Positions 1-13,299 are shown, counted from the first letter of the stretch. The stretch: DNA of 64,000 nucleotides from Sorex araneus (GCF_027595985.1 NC_073307.1:51082500-51146499), one strand, 5' to 3'. Numbers and translations: made by a program. Notes: generated from the letters alone by a model not told the origin.

Positions 1-30
1 GACCCATTTCTTAGGTCTTCTCCAAGCACC

Positions 31-272
31 GTAGAACTGTCATCCCCATTCTTCATCTATTTGCTCGAGTGGGCACCAGTAACATCTCCATTGTGAGAAC
101 TTGTTACTGTTTTTGTCATGTTGAATATACCTCGGGTAGCTTGACAGGCTCTGCTGTGCGGGCGGGATACTCACGGTAGCTTGCCGGGCTCTCTGAGAGG
201 GGCAGAGGAATCGAACCTGAGCCAGTGGTATGCAAGTCAAATGCCCTACCTGCTGTGCTATCACTCCAATTC
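31..272 (-). mobile_element. Long-form tRNA-derived SINE
   Basis: Read on the minus strand it has the tRNA-like head with A-box-like tagcacagcagg and B box ggttcgattcc. The long-form body follows, with the cagtaaca/tgttactg stem. It ends in gatgacagttctac with no poly(A). The palindromic ggcatat hairpin is partly decayed, so this is an older copy than the one at 42523. I found no convincing target-site duplication (TSD). Confidence 0.85.
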
Positions 273-289
273 AGGCCTCTCGAAAATCC

Positions 290-1340
290 ATGAAAATTTT
301 CCTTTTCACATACAATAGTGAGTTTTCCAGACCCATGGGCCTGCCCTTTCATACTGGTGAATGTTCCAGTTCAACTCCCATTTCTGCAATAAAAATGCTT
401 GCTAAAAAAATCAGCAATTATTAACCCCTTTCCTATTGCTTCCTCTGGTGGCAGATATCAATTGCACACATTCTTAATTTAAACAGAGTTTTTCAAATAA
501 AAGTGCCTTGAACTATAACTGAAGGAAGACAGGAGAGGCATTTTCTGTGTTGTTTTGTTTCTGACGCATTCAGTCGATATGAAGACATCTCACATTGTCC
601 ATTAATCTTATTATGTATTTTATGTGTTATTTGCGCTTTGTTACTAAGGAAAGACGTCTAAAGTCTTCACCAGACGGAATGCCCCCTCCCTTAGACCACT
701 CAAGATATTAATGCCCTTCTCAACAGAACAAATATGCTGGTGGAAAAATGTGTCCCTTTGCTCAAAAATGAGCTAAGAAAATCACTTAGCAAAAAAAAAA
801 AAGTGAAGGAGAATTTAAAGAGAAGTTGGCTTGTCCTATTTTATTTACAGGTCAAATGTTTATTTTAGGATACATGGTGCATATTTTGCTCATACATAAT
901 GTTCACTCACTTGAGCCTAATGGCTTTTTGGAAACCATTAAGGGAGACTAAGTAAATACCTTTTTGGGTCTGTGTGCTAATTTGAAAATCACATTGCTTT
1001 ATTTACAATGCACCCTTTCATGTCAGAATGGTCTGCTTGCTTCAGAAGGGACCCAGAAGTTTAGACTGAGCCATTTGCTGAGGGAAGTTGAGAGTTACTC
1101 AGGACTCCTCCCCTTTCTCATCTCCCAGTGCTCACCCCACTTCCACCTCCAAGTTGCCAACCTTTAGCATTTGTCCTGCTCTGCATTCCATAAGGCACTG
1201 ACTCAAGCCCATAGCACCACTTTCTTTACCAACTTTATCATCCTAATTGCTATTTGCCACTCGACAGAAATATTCCAAGCTAGCCCAACCTTTACATTTT
1301 GTTCAGGGCTTTGAGGGAAGCACACATAAGTGTGAACACA
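290..1340. other. Unique non-coding stretch
   Basis: No gene or young repeat is visible. The only low-complexity run is a short A tract near 790-802. The stretch is AT-rich, with blocks such as 560-660 that could be conserved, but nothing in the sequence alone proves it. Confidence 0.5.
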
Positions 1341-1344
1341 TAAG

Positions 1345-1495
1345 TGCTGAGAGCTTACTCCTGGTTTTGTACTCAGGGATCACTTATATGGTGGGGCTTG
1401 GGACACATATGTGGTGGTAGGGATCAAATTCCAGTAGGCCCTGTGCAGAGTAAGAGCATTACTCACTGTACTGTCAGTCTATGAGCTAAAACTTT
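1345..1495 (-). mobile_element. Old short-form SINE remnant
   Basis: Minus-strand remnant of the short-form SINE. The plus strand reads ctggttttgtactcaggga, then a degraded head ending at cactgtactgtcagtc. It is strongly diverged and has no clear tail or TSD. Confidence 0.55.
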
Positions 1496-1630
1496 CGTAT
1501 GTTCAAATGCATACTAATTCAGCAACTTGGCCTGGGAGGTCAACACTCATGATGTACCTCAGCATATCTCATGATACTTTATCATGAACTGTGGAACCCA
1601 ACGTTGGATCCTAATTGTGGGTATCTCCTT

Positions 1631-2003
1631 CCATTCATTCCATTTTTTTTTTCTTAAAGAAAGGCAGACTGCCACGTGCAGCGCCTCATTTGGATGTGTC
1701 TGGAGTCTTGGAAGCTTGACTACCCTACGTTCTCCTACAAATGGACCTTGAGAGCTTGTTTGGAGGTTCTAGCAGGGGAGTGCAGCTACTCGTATACCCT
1801 CGACCGAAGACCGGTCCGTCTCTATTCGGGGAAGGCCGTCCTCTTTGACCGAGCGCGCAGCTTCGGGAGGGACGCACATGGAGCGGTGAGGGAGGAAGGG
1901 GACACCCGCCTAGCCAGCCAGATCAGCCGAATCAACCCTGGCGATCAATGGGGTGACAGATGTCGTAGCCAGATCGCCCTCACATCCCCATTCATTCCAT
2001 TTT
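1631..2003. repeat. 16-bp TSD pair around the 7SK copy
   Basis: The 16-mer ccattcattccatttt occurs at 1631-1646 and again at 1988-2003, immediately outside the A tail and the 5' end of the 7SK copy. This is the signature of L1-machinery target-primed insertion. Confidence 0.92.
1656..1987 (-). pseudogene. RN7SK pseudogene: 7SK RNA retrocopy (full length, with poly(A) and TSD)
   Basis: On the minus strand this starts ggatgtgagggcgatctggc and ends ggcagtctgcctttcttt, the ends of vertebrate 7SK snRNA, an RNA polymerase III transcript that with HEXIM and LARP7 sequesters P-TEFb. Its 332 bp match the usual length of about 331-332 nt. The 5' hairpin keeps both GATC motifs bound by HEXIM, and I see only a handful of differences from the human sequence as I remember it. 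It is a retrocopy, not the gene: an A-rich tail follows the 3' end, a perfect 16-bp duplication (ccattcattccatttt, 1631-1646 and 1988-2003) flanks it, and no TATA box is seen at the expected distance upstream. Low divergence suggests a recent insertion. Confidence 0.93.
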
Positions 2004-2756
2004 GTGGGAGTCTCTAGCTTTCCTGACCCTCTGCTGAAATACCCTCTCACTTGTCCCATCTCCTGAGCCTGGTCCATCTAGCTACCCCAAAATCTTGTTT
2101 TAATGCTTCACGTCCACCACTTCCCAAGAATCTTTGCATCTCATCTTCCATCCACCCTCATCTATGTGGACCCTCAATGTTTCTAGAATGAAATCCACCC
2201 CTGTATTTGCTATGTGTAATTTCTGGGTGCCAACATCAAGACCCTGGAAACAAGGGCTCATACCTTATTTTCACTTGAATTCTAGATGCAGCCAGGAGGT
2301 CAGATCTGTAATATGTGCGAGGGCTTAATTGAAGAAGAAATCTAATCTTTCTATTCCAGATGTTGCCTTTTCCAATCTTGTACTACAGCATGGATTTCCT
2401 CTCTCATCCAGAAGTAAAATAATTCAACCTCTCCACTTTTGCTGTTGGCTTTAGTATGTACTATTTACTGAACCGGGAACTAATGTCCTGGGATACTGAA
2501 CATTTTAAGGGGGAGTATTTTAATAATAGTTGGGTGACCTCAAGTTCAAAGTAAACTATTCTGTCCTGACTGAAAAGGAGCAAGGATGGTGGTAATGGAA
2601 GAAACCTGCTAGATCCCTCAGAGAACTATTACACGTGGCATATTCTAATGTCAAAGAAGAAACCTAGTCGTGTGGAATTCAAGTTAATATCTGAAGGTTA
2701 CATTGAAGGCATCAGAATCGGAACTCAGATCCATCTCATTATGAAACCACACCCTT
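2004..2756. other. Unique non-coding stretch
   Basis: No gene, recognisable young repeat or low-complexity array is visible between the 7SK copy and the next SINE. Confidence 0.5.
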
Positions 2757-2768
2757 TCTGCTGCCTCT

Positions 2769-2950
2769 TTTTTTTTTTTTTTTTGCTTTTTTTGGGTCAC
2801 ACCTGGAAATGCTCAGGGCTTATTCCTGGCTCTACACTCAGGACCTACTCCTGGCGATGCTCAGGGGACCATATAGGATGCCAAGGATGGAACCCAGGTC
2901 CTCCACATGCAAGGCAAACACCCTACCCACTGTGCTATGGCTCTGGCCCC
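2769..2950 (-). mobile_element. Short-form SINE with TSD
   Basis: Minus-strand copy. The plus strand shows the T-rich tail, then gcttttttt/gggtcacacctgg, and ends at the complement of the head (ctatggctctggcccc). A 12-bp TSD tctgctgcctct lies at 2757-2768 and 2951-2962. Confidence 0.93.
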
Positions 2951-2989
2951 TCTGCTGCCTCTCTTATGAAAACTCTCATGCCTTTTTTT

Positions 2990-3167
2990 CACTTGTTTAT
3001 TATTGTATTGAGGCCACACCCTACAATGCTCAGAGCTTATTCCTGGCTCTGCACTAAAGGATCACTTTTGGCAGGGCTCAGGGGACCATACGGGATGCTG
3101 GTAATAGAATCCAGGTCAGCTGTGTCCAAGGCAAATGCTTTTCCCACTGTACTACTTCTCCAGCCTC
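2990..3167 (-). mobile_element. Short-form SINE, diverged
   Basis: Second minus-strand copy just after the previous one. Core blocks such as ggggaccatacgggatgctg and cactgtactacttctccagc remain recognisable. No tail or TSD is clear, so it is older than its neighbour. Confidence 0.85.
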
Positions 3168-3174
3168 AATCACC

Positions 3175-4340
3175 ATCATCTTATTAGAGATTATTCGATC
3201 ATCCAGGAATACTTGGCAAAATATTTTAAATGTTTTGTCCCTGTGGGACTCACACCTCTGCTTAGAAAACAGGGCATCAATGTGAGTCTCATTATTTCCA
3301 ATGGCCTATGCTTGATAACTTTAGAAGAAACAAATAGTCTAAATAAAGACATAAAATCTCTGACTGTGAGCATTAGTCACCCCTTTAAAGCTTATGGACC
3401 ATGGTCTCTGGCTTTCTCAGACAAAGCCCCAGAGAAATTCTATTTTCTCTTCCTCCTTATTCACCAGAGCAAAGCTTTGCAATTCTCCTTACATTAACTA
3501 CCCGTTGTTCCTTTTGCAACCTCATCTCATTTTCAAATATCACTTTTTATGAAGGGGTAATGTTACAAGGTAGAAGTCTGTTTTTAAAAAAACTAATGGT
3601 TAGAGTTGGAATAGGGAAAATACATTATTTCAATAGTTTTATTGTTTTTTTGGCCATTATACATTTACAGGTTTCGTCATCTATAAGGAGGTGTTTTATA
3701 GATGGCTCAATTCAAAACAAATTGCTTTAACACTTAATCTCTGAGAAATTTAAATGAACACTTTACTTGCCTTTCCAGAAAAGAATCCTTTTTCAAAAGA
3801 TGTACCTGAATTACTATGAATAGCTTTGTTCTTCAATGGTGTTGATATTTTCATGATGACCTAAAGTGGCACTCAATGGCATTGGTGTTCACAAGGTGTC
3901 GCACTTGAGGGTGTAGCGCTAAAAATGCTCAGCCAACATGCTCACCAAGAGGCTTGCCATGGGACTCACACACGTGCTCACCAGGAGTCACATCCTTTGG
4001 ACATAGTGTTCATGTATCTTTCCAGTTGTGATGCTCGTCCCTGGTCATCTCCTTTTGTGACACTTACTTGGTTGTGGCACCACCCAAAATCCCTGTGGTT
4101 GCTGCGGTGAGAAAGAAAATCTGTCCAGTTAACTAGAAGAACTACTAAGATTGCACTTGGCACATGTGGAACAATGGGGATTTGTACCCATGAACACACA
4201 TGTGACAGGCAAGTGCTCCTGTCATTCTACTAGTCCTCTAGATCCTAATTTTTAGACCCTACCCTACTGTCTCAAATTTAATTTTTCATTTAATTTAGAA
4301 AGCTTTCTATGGGATATTTTTTCTAATATTATACTACTTT
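3175..4340. other. Mostly unique stretch with possible decayed SINE
   Basis: No gene seen. Near 4150-4250 a stretch with gtacccatgaacacac followed by ctactagtcctctagatcc may be a very old minus-strand SINE remnant, but the match is weak. Confidence 0.4.
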
Positions 4341-4344
4341 ACTC

Positions 4345-4520
4345 CCTCATTGTGTAGGGGAGTTTGGACATCACCTAGTGGTGCACAGGGCTTCCTCTTG
4401 GCTCTGCACTCAGGATCATTCCCAGTGGTGCTCAGGGTACTATACGGAATCCCAGGGAATGAACCCAAGTCAGCTGCTCAAGGAAGCACCCTCCCTACTG
4501 TACTATCATTCCAGCTCTTC
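4345..4520 (-). mobile_element. Short-form SINE, diverged
   Basis: The plus strand carries ggctctgcactcagg, gtggtgctcaggg and the head complement ctactgtactatcattccag, marking an old minus-strand copy. Confidence 0.82.
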
Positions 4521-4734
4521 CCCCTCATTATTTTTGTCCCTCTTTCACTCCCACCTAGTCAAGAGAAATAGGAAAGTGTATAATAAATTAAACAACAATA
4601 ATCATGAGTCATTTACCAAGGAATTTGAGAAACTGATTTAAAAGGAGCAAAACTTTCAAAACAAAAATTTTTATAAAACAAACAAGATGCATGAATACTA
4701 ATTTATAAATGATAGTGTTTAGGAGAAACTCCGG

Positions 4735-4830
4735 GGTGTGTGTGTGAGAGAGAGGGAGAGAGAAGAGGGGGGGGGGAGAGAAGAGAGAGAGAGAGAAGAG
4801 AAGAAGAGAAGACAAAGAGAGAGAGAGATT
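4735..4830. repeat. (GT)/(GA)-rich microsatellite
   Basis: A short gtgtgtgtgt run passes into an imperfect gagagag array with an interrupting G tract (about 4769-4780). Confidence 0.9.
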
Positions 4831-5300
4831 CTCCAAATGGCAGATCTTATTCTCAGTAAACATCAAAATGTGTAAAAAATTTGAAGAATCCATAAAGAAA
4901 GATTTAGGACAAACTAAGAAAATCACTACACTGTGTGGGATGTGAGAAAAAAAGCAACGGATTCTCATTCATGGTCCAAACTGTTGCTCATCCTCATTCC
5001 CCTAAAAAGTTCTCTCTTCAGCAGCCAGCTCAAATACCACCTACTTCTAAAATACTCCCCTTAAAATATTCCTCTACTCAGCTAGCCAAGCCTTCTGTCC
5101 AGCTCCCAAAAGTATTCAGCACACTCAAATATCAGATGCTTTATTTCATTAACTTTTCCTTTAGTCTGTAATGGGAATTATTTATATTAAGGACTTCCTG
5201 TGAGTCACACACATGTATAGCTCATAGCTTAAGCATGGTAACGTAAGTATACAAATTAGGTTTGTAAATATCAATATCCTATTATTTTTAAACATTGTTT
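4831..5300. other. Unique non-coding stretch
   Basis: No gene or recognisable repeat is visible. Confidence 0.45.
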
Positions 5301-5304
5301 TGGA

Positions 5305-5475
5305 GGCAGAGTACTAATACAGCAGGTAGAGCGCTTGCCTTGCATGGCTGATCCCTGTTTGAACCCTGGCCTCTCAGATGGCTCTTCAAGTCAGCCAGGA
5401 ATGATCCCTAAGCTTCAGGCCAAAACTAAGTCCTGAGAACTGCAAGGTGTGACCCCAAAGCAAAGAAAATCTCAT
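5305..5475 (+). mobile_element. Short-form SINE, diverged
   Basis: Plus-strand copy with head actaatacagcaggtagagc, followed by cttgccttgcatgg and a decayed body ending aaggtgtgaccccaaagca. Confidence 0.85.
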
Positions 5476-5691
5476 TGTTTTATACTTCGGATCAGATCAA
5501 TGCCAAATGTATGGCTTGATATATAAAATGACTGGACCCCACCTCCATGGTGCCCGTCTCACCTCTAAGTGAGTCATATCCTCCCACCCTTCACCTACTT
5601 GGTAGTGGAGTTCTAATCCAAGACCAGGGAATCTAAGATCAAGGGTTTGTCATTGTTCAAATATCAGCATTTTAAAGCATCCCACTGTTTT

Positions 5692-6170
5692 GGAATATAG
5701 AACAACAGAGTAGGAGACTAATACCCAAGAATAGTAGTATATAATACCAGGATGTTTGCTCCATAGTTTGGAAGCTGGCCTCACACGCTGGGGGAAAGTC
5801 ATCCCAGATAGAGAAGGGAACACCAAGTAATATGTGATTGGAGATCCTGCGTGGGAAGGGAGATGCTTGCTGAAAGTAGACTAGAGACTGAACAGGATGA
5901 CCACTCAATACCCTTATTTGGAACCACAACACCCAAAAGGAAAGATAGATATCAAATTGGAATGCCCCGCTACAGAGGCTGGGTGGGGTAGGAGGATGGG
6001 ACTGGGGGGGTGGGAGGGATATTGGGTTCATGGATGGTGGAAAATGGACACTGGTGGAGGGATGGGCTCTTAAACATTGCATGAGGGAAAAACAAGCACA
6101 AAAATGTGCGAATCTGTAACTATACCCTCACTGTGACTCACTAATTAAAAAATAAATTAATTAAAAAAAT
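5692..6170 (+). mobile_element. L1 3' end, type B, 5'-truncated, with TSD
   Basis: Starts at ggaatatagaacaacagag near the end of L1 ORF2, runs through the 3' UTR (ctgggtggggtaggagg) and ends gactcactaattaaaa plus an AT-rich tail. An 18-bp TSD aaagcatcccactgtttt lies at 5674-5691 and 6171-6188. The purine-rich site that became a microsatellite in other copies is short here (about 5935-5960). Confidence 0.93.
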
Positions 6171-6497
6171 AAAGCATCCCACTGTTTTATAGTATTTTTT
6201 ATCATCCTCAACAACCTTTTGGAATAGGTATTCTCATTTACCACTATTTATAAATCAGAGGTGGGGACTTGCTATCAAATAAATACCTGCTATATTATCT
6301 GGGACTTCAAAAAGTCAGAGAAACTTCAGAAGTTCTTAAGCTGACTGGGGGAGGGTGGGGATTAGGGGTGTTGTGGGGAGGAAAACAAAACAGTAATGGG
6401 AAAGCTTAATGTATGTGCTCAAAATCCAAGATTAGCAGCAAAACGACCTGAAGCATTGCATTTTTCTTCTGATGACTTCAAATAAAAGTGGGTGTGT

Positions 6498-6625
6498 GAA
6501 TGGATGGATGGATGGATGAATGGATGGTTGGATGAGATGGATGGATGGATGGATGGATGGATGGATGGATGGATGGATGGATGGATGGATGGATGGATGG
6601 ATGGATGGGTGGGTGGATGAATAGA
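6498..6625. repeat. (GGAT)n microsatellite
   Basis: About 30 units of ggat, nearly perfect from about 6538 onward and imperfect before. It has no stop codon in some minus-strand frames, giving spurious Ser-Ile-His-Pro open frames. Confidence 0.97.
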
Positions 6626-9070
6626 GACATGTATGCATGAATAAGTAAATGATAGATAATAAAAATATTCTTGGTTCGAATTTGAATCTACAGGACCTTG
6701 CCATGTTTTCAATGGAAGTAATTACCTTAACAAAATTGGTAAAACATTTGGTATAACCTCTACCAGTCATTAGTTATTGCATATGACAAAATTCTAAAAC
6801 CATAAGTAGAGTGTAAGTGTGTGGAGGGTGAGTTGTTTACCTTTATTTACCTTTTGACACCTGTACAAAAGTATGTGATCTTTTGACAAACTAAGAACAA
6901 ATTTGAGAGACAGTATTTTTATGCACTCAAATATCAACTATACTTTTACTTTTTTACAAGATGATTCAGTTAGTATGAAATGATCACGCACTACTCCATC
7001 AGAATGCGTGCCCCTGGAAAATGAGGATTGAGTCAGTCATCATGAATTTGCACATCTGGTCTTCTTAAAAGGGCCGTCAATCACTAGGAGTACAAGTGTG
7101 CTTTTTCATTCTGCTACTGCACCATTATCTTGAAAAACACAGCATCTCAGATTTCTGATTTTGTGCTGAAAGTGAAAATGTCTCTAATGTTTGTTTTCAG
7201 TCCATTGAGTGACTGCTTTCTAATGAAACTTAACTCTGTTTCCCATTTGAAATCTACACCCAAGTTTTTTGAGACAGGAGCAAGGATTGGGGAAGAAAGA
7301 AGAGCAGGAAATAGTATAGTGTCCTAAGGGAAAGAAAGGCTCATTCTGTGAAATATTTATATCATCCTCACAGATTTGGGAGAACAGAAAACATTATCCT
7401 AATACAAACATAAAGCTTTAGTGTATCTTTGGGGTTAAATCAATAGTTCTACCCATTTCAGGGCGGCGCAAGTGAATGTCAGATTTTTGTTTGTTTCTCA
7501 AAAGGAGTTTAGTGTCAATGCTGACAAATCCTAATGTGAAATATGGGTTTCTTTGCTTTCTGTAAATTTCAAGATCGTGTAACCTCTTAATTGAGTTTGT
7601 GAACAAATAATGTACCATCACAGGGGTTAAATTATGAATGTGAGATGAGTTTTCTCTTGAAATTCTAAAAAACACTGTTAGTATATGGATAAATGTATCA
7701 TGATGACCAGTGCTACGGAGAATACTCCCTAGAATTATAACCCCTATGACAGGGTGTTTCCACTAAGGGTGGCTAAGGGAGGTATTGGGGTAACACAGAG
7801 AGTAACTAAGAGACTGGAAGCTCCAAGTACCGTTCTATACTTCTCACTCTCATGGGAACTCAAAGAACATAGGATAAAATGATAAAAATGAAAGGCAGCA
7901 TTTGTAACCCGGTGATTGATTGATTCATTGACTGATTGATTTCCAAGAGCAAATCAGTCAACTTTCTAAAACTGAATGAATTAACATGCAATTCTATGGT
8001 GATACAAGAAGGAAGAGGGACAGGAAGAATATTTGGTGCCATCTGATCATTTATCTCATGCTTTCTAATGCTTAAAATCATCAGTTAGATGTTTCACTCC
8101 TCTCTGATGTGTGAATATAAATCCTTTTTGTAATGGTGGAGATAACCAATCTATAAAGAGATTGTTCTCCTTCATAGACTTTATTAAATCTTTATAGTTT
8201 TCCAGTTTGTGCTCATTTTATAATATATATATGTGAAGCAAAATCATTTTGAAAAGAAATTAGCAAGGGAAAATTTCACAGAAGCCAACATACATGTTAG
8301 AGACAAACTAAGAATTAAGAATTCATAAAAGGTCAAAGGTGTCCTCTCTGTACATTCTCAGTGAGTTTTTTTAGCAGGATTTTTAAAATTATTTTGAGTG
8401 GGCCAGCCAGGTGCTAGTGTCACATATTAAGTTCTCAGCAGATGTTCATGCTATCAAGATTGGGTGGGTTATAAAGTTTGTTCAAGAAAGGCTTGGACCT
8501 GAGCACCAATTCAATGCAATGTTTCCTTCACAATGGAGATGCAATTGCCTTGACCATGATATTTTTGTCTCCATTTCAAATCAATATTAAAAGTTACATA
8601 TTCCATTTGAGAATTCTTCAACCTCCGCTCTCTAAGCAAGAGTGCCACTGTCTATACTATGATATATCCATGCACTATAGTGCATCCCCAAAACAGAATA
8701 ATGTGACACATCCTCTTTGACCATAATGACCTCCCACCTTGATGGGGGGACTGTCACTCCTAGATGAGACCTACTTAGCTTGCAACTCATAGTCAGAGTA
8801 TGCCATGAAGCAGCAGATGGCTTGAGGCATGACGTGTTAATGGCAGTGATTACTTTATGAATAGTGACAGCTGATCAGGGACATAATAAAACAATAGTGG
8901 CTGCCATCCTGGAAAAGGTGCTAAATGGGGGTGACAAGCTCAGTGTGGGCCATACCTCTCTCTCCTGAACCTCATTATCAATTCCAAAGGGACCTGCAAG
9001 CTAGCCAGGCTATGACAGATGAGTGCAGAGGAAAGAACCAAAGCAGCTTTGTGCAAAGCTTTCCCTCCAC
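6626..9070. other. Long unique AT-rich stretch
   Basis: No gene and no recognisable young repeat. Short features such as tgattgattgattcattgac (about 7912-7940) and a TA run near 8221-8232 are minor. Any conserved element here would have to be found by alignment. Confidence 0.5.
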
Positions 9071-9074
9071 TTTA

Positions 9075-10163
<1,089 letters not shown>

Positions 10164-10165
10164 AA

Positions 10166-12405
10166 ACGTTCATTATTTTTAAGTCCGGTTCCTGCCACAC
10201 TCTTCTTTCATAAACCACAGACTTGCGCCAGGGTGAAAATTACCTTGATGTAGCATGAGGACAATGACTTTCAGATCTCGTGAAATTACGTTTCTGAGGA
10301 CCCATCATAATGTGAACAAATTTCTCTCTTCAGTGCACCCCACTAACAAAAGATAAATAGGAAAAGGAATTCCGAGAAGATTTTCAGTAAGCATTGTTTA
10401 TTCATTCCACAAACTGGACATTGAAGAATAAAATATATAAGATGCTAACCCTAGCCTTTGAGGAATAAAAACTCATGAGAAAGATATATGTGGATATAGT
10501 TGATTGTAACCCAGAATGAATTTCTTTTTATAATTAGTATGTATGTATATATTTAATGAAATTGATAAATTTTGGTTGTGTGTACACAATGTATATGTCT
10601 TTGTGTATATTTATGAATAGTTTAGAGATTGAAAAAAACAATGCCATATAGATACACAACTTATATAAAATTTCCTAACAAAAAGTATTGAATAACCTAA
10701 TGTGTTTATCGAATCCTATGAGTTACTCTCTAGAATATATGTATAACATATTAGTATGCCTTGTAGATAGTTTTTTTTCCTAATGCTATGCAATACATAA
10801 TTTCCCTGGCATATCTGTTTTTTTGAGGCCTTCCAGTAAGTTGTGTTTTGAGTGGTTACTATATTGTCTACTACAATGACCAAAAATAAAATGCGCTGCA
10901 TATGAACTATTTCCCACTCCATTTCTGAGGAGGAGAAAAAAGGAGGATTTGAACTGATACCAAGGCTTCTCTTCTCAGCATCTTCTTCATTCTGCTGTAA
11001 TATGCCACGTATTCACAAGAAATGGGGTTCATCTTTCTGTAGATTGCACTTAGCTCATGACCTAGAGAGTTCATATGACACCAGTGTTCTACCCCCAGTA
11101 GGCTCCTGTCTCAGAGCTAAGTAAGACCATACCCGGTGTACATTCTGCTGCCTACTGCAGTTTCTTGCCAGAGTGACTGCTTGAGAATTATTACATTATG
11201 TTTGCCCTGGAGACATTGGGAGGCCCCATTATATTCCAGGGACTTCTCTTCACCTCGTGTCTAGTTTATATGATTGTATAGAAATTTGGCTGTTTTGCAA
11301 TGACAGTTTTTCTTCTCAAAATTAGTTCTGATCATCATTTCATTTCATGGTTTATGAAAGATCTTCTATGCAAGCTGAAAGCTTTTAATTTAAAAACAGG
11401 CAGGGGAATCCTCTTTCCCTAACTAAATGCTCTTTTATAAGTCTCACTTTTATGCTTTTGTTATATTTTATCAATAGCCTGGGTGATATTACTGATGGGG
11501 GAAAGGAATGGGCAGTTTAGAAGTATGGATGGGTGTTATTCAGAGTAAGAAGCAGTTTTAAATTTAAAGTAGCAGTAAAAAGGATTTAACAGTTTCCAAG
11601 CCAATGTTTCACATGGATATATAACAAGTTATGAAAGAACAGAAGCATGTTAATCCAGTGAAGAATATCTGTTGAGCACCTTCCATGTTGTAGCACCATC
11701 CTAGCACTGAGATGCAGCAGTGAAAACAAAATAAATGCTCCTCTGTCTTGGAATGTACATTGTAGAAGAGGAGAGGGGAAAAAAATCATAACCAAAGGAG
11801 CAAAGATCAGGACACACTTGCCAGGAGAACAAGATTGGAAAGACAAAGGAAAGTTTTCAGAATCAGTATACCTGAGAGTACCCCAGGATGAAATAAGGAA
11901 ATAGACCATGTAGACCTGGGCAAAGAATGTTCTAGAAAGAGGAATTAACATGCAAAGACACTGATGTTGGAAAGGGTTAAAGAGTTCCAGGAAAATGGTT
12001 TGTGAGTGAAACTTTCAACATGGAATTAGAAAACGCGAATTTTATTGATTGTTGATGTTGACAGATGAGGTTGGTCTCCTCCAAAAAACAGGCATAAGGC
12101 ACCTTACATTGGCATTTATGTACATGTAAAATTTCTCTGACCCAGCAGTGAAGAGGCCACCTTGAAACATCAGACATAAATAGGAGAATCTGTGATTTTG
12201 TCACCTTAATCACCTCTAAAATCATGTCAGGCGGAAAAACTAACCTACAAGATTGCAGTTTAAAGAACATATGTTGATACTAAATTTTAAAAACAGCTTC
12301 ATACCTATTCCTTGTTCAATTAATTTTTGATTTCATAAACAGCATGAATACTTCCTTTCCAATTCAATTTTTTTAAGGTTCTAAATTTTTTTTCAAACGA
12401 AGCTT
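10166..12405. other. Unique AT-rich stretch
   Basis: Apart from an ancient-repeat candidate at about 11660-11990, listed separately, no gene or repeat is evident. Confidence 0.5.
11660..11990 (+). mobile_element. Ancient mammalian interspersed repeat remnant (family unsure)
   Basis: The series tgttgagcaccttccatg, gagatgcagcagtgaaaaca, ggaatgtacattgtag and ggaattaacatgcaaagaca follows the order of a widespread old mammalian repeat (gagcacctactatgtgcc ... gcagtgaacaaa ... aacagcatgtgcaaag). I cannot name the family with certainty. Confidence 0.45.
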
Positions 12406-12411
12406 CTTACG

Positions 12412-12550
12412 GGGCCAGAGTGATATTATACCTTGCTTTGCATGAGGTTAAACTGAGAGGCACAAATGGACCCCCAAACCTGCTAGGAGTGATCCCTGAG
12501 CTCAGAGCTACGAGTAAGCTTTGAGCAGTTCCAGGTGTAATCCCCTGGAG
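12412..12550 (+). mobile_element. Short-form SINE, old, rearranged head
   Basis: Begins ggggccagagtgatattata, keeps tgctaggagtgatccctgag and ends gttccaggtgtaatcccc. The middle of the tRNA-like head is decayed. Confidence 0.8.
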
Positions 12551-12626
12551 ATAAAACTAAATAATAATAATTTCAAAAAAATTTAAGAAGCTATTGAAAA
12601 GATTTACCTTTTACTTTTTTAGCAAT

Positions 12627-12803
12627 TTTTTTTGGTTTTGGGGGCCACACGCTGAAATGCTCAGGGGTTACTCCTGGATTTGCACTCAGGAATTATTCCT
12701 GGCGGTGCTCAGGGGACCAGATGGGATGCCAGAGATTATACCCAGATGAACCGCGTGCAAGGCAAATGCCTTCCTTGATGTACTATAGCTCTAGCCTGGC
12801 CCC
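12627..12803 (-). mobile_element. Short-form SINE with imperfect TSD
   Basis: Minus-strand copy with ggggttactcctggatttgc and ggcggtgctcaggggacc. Probable TSD ttttttagcaat (12615-12626) and tttttaagcaat (12804-12815), one mismatch. Confidence 0.9.
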
Positions 12804-12998
12804 TTTTTAAGCAATCTTGACTCTTTCTCTTAGGTAGATCTACTATGGCTCTATCCAAAACATATGGACAATTGTTGCATGTATTTATATGAAACCAAAT
12901 ACATACATTTTTTGTTGAATTTTTAATGAAAAGGCCACTATAATGCATCTATTATTCCAAAACATGATTATTTTTCTAACATTAAAAATTAGCTCCTT

Positions 12999-13174
12999 CG
13001 GGGCTGGAGTGATAGCACAGCGGGTAGGGCGTTTGCCTTGCACGTGGCCGACCCAGGTTTGATCCCCAGCATCCCATATGGTCCCCTGAGCACTGCCAGG
13101 AGTAATTCCTGAGTACAGAGCCAGGAGTAACCCCTGTGCATTGCCAGGTGTGACTCAAAAAGCAGAAAAAAAAA
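12999..13174 (+). mobile_element. Short-form SINE, young, with TSD
   Basis: Near-consensus copy starting ggggctggagtgatagcaca and ending gtgtgactcaaaaagcag plus an A tail. The flanking tagctcctt at 12990-12998 and 13175-13183 is a 9-bp TSD, possibly longer on its A-rich side. Confidence 0.95.
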
Positions 13175-13299
13175 TAGCTCCTTTAACAAACAGTCTTAAC
13201 TCATTCCCTTTCAGTGCACTAGAGAACTTCAATAACCAGTAGGTTTATCTGTTTCTTTGTGTTGAGCATTTAGTTTTTATTGTTGCAAATAATGGTTTG

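Noticed and set aside
1676-2017. 113-codon open frame
   Set aside because: It is the antisense of the 7SK retrocopy; 7SK is non-coding.
6419-6770. Open frames with Ser-Ile-His-Pro repeats
   Set aside because: Translation of the (GGAT)n microsatellite.
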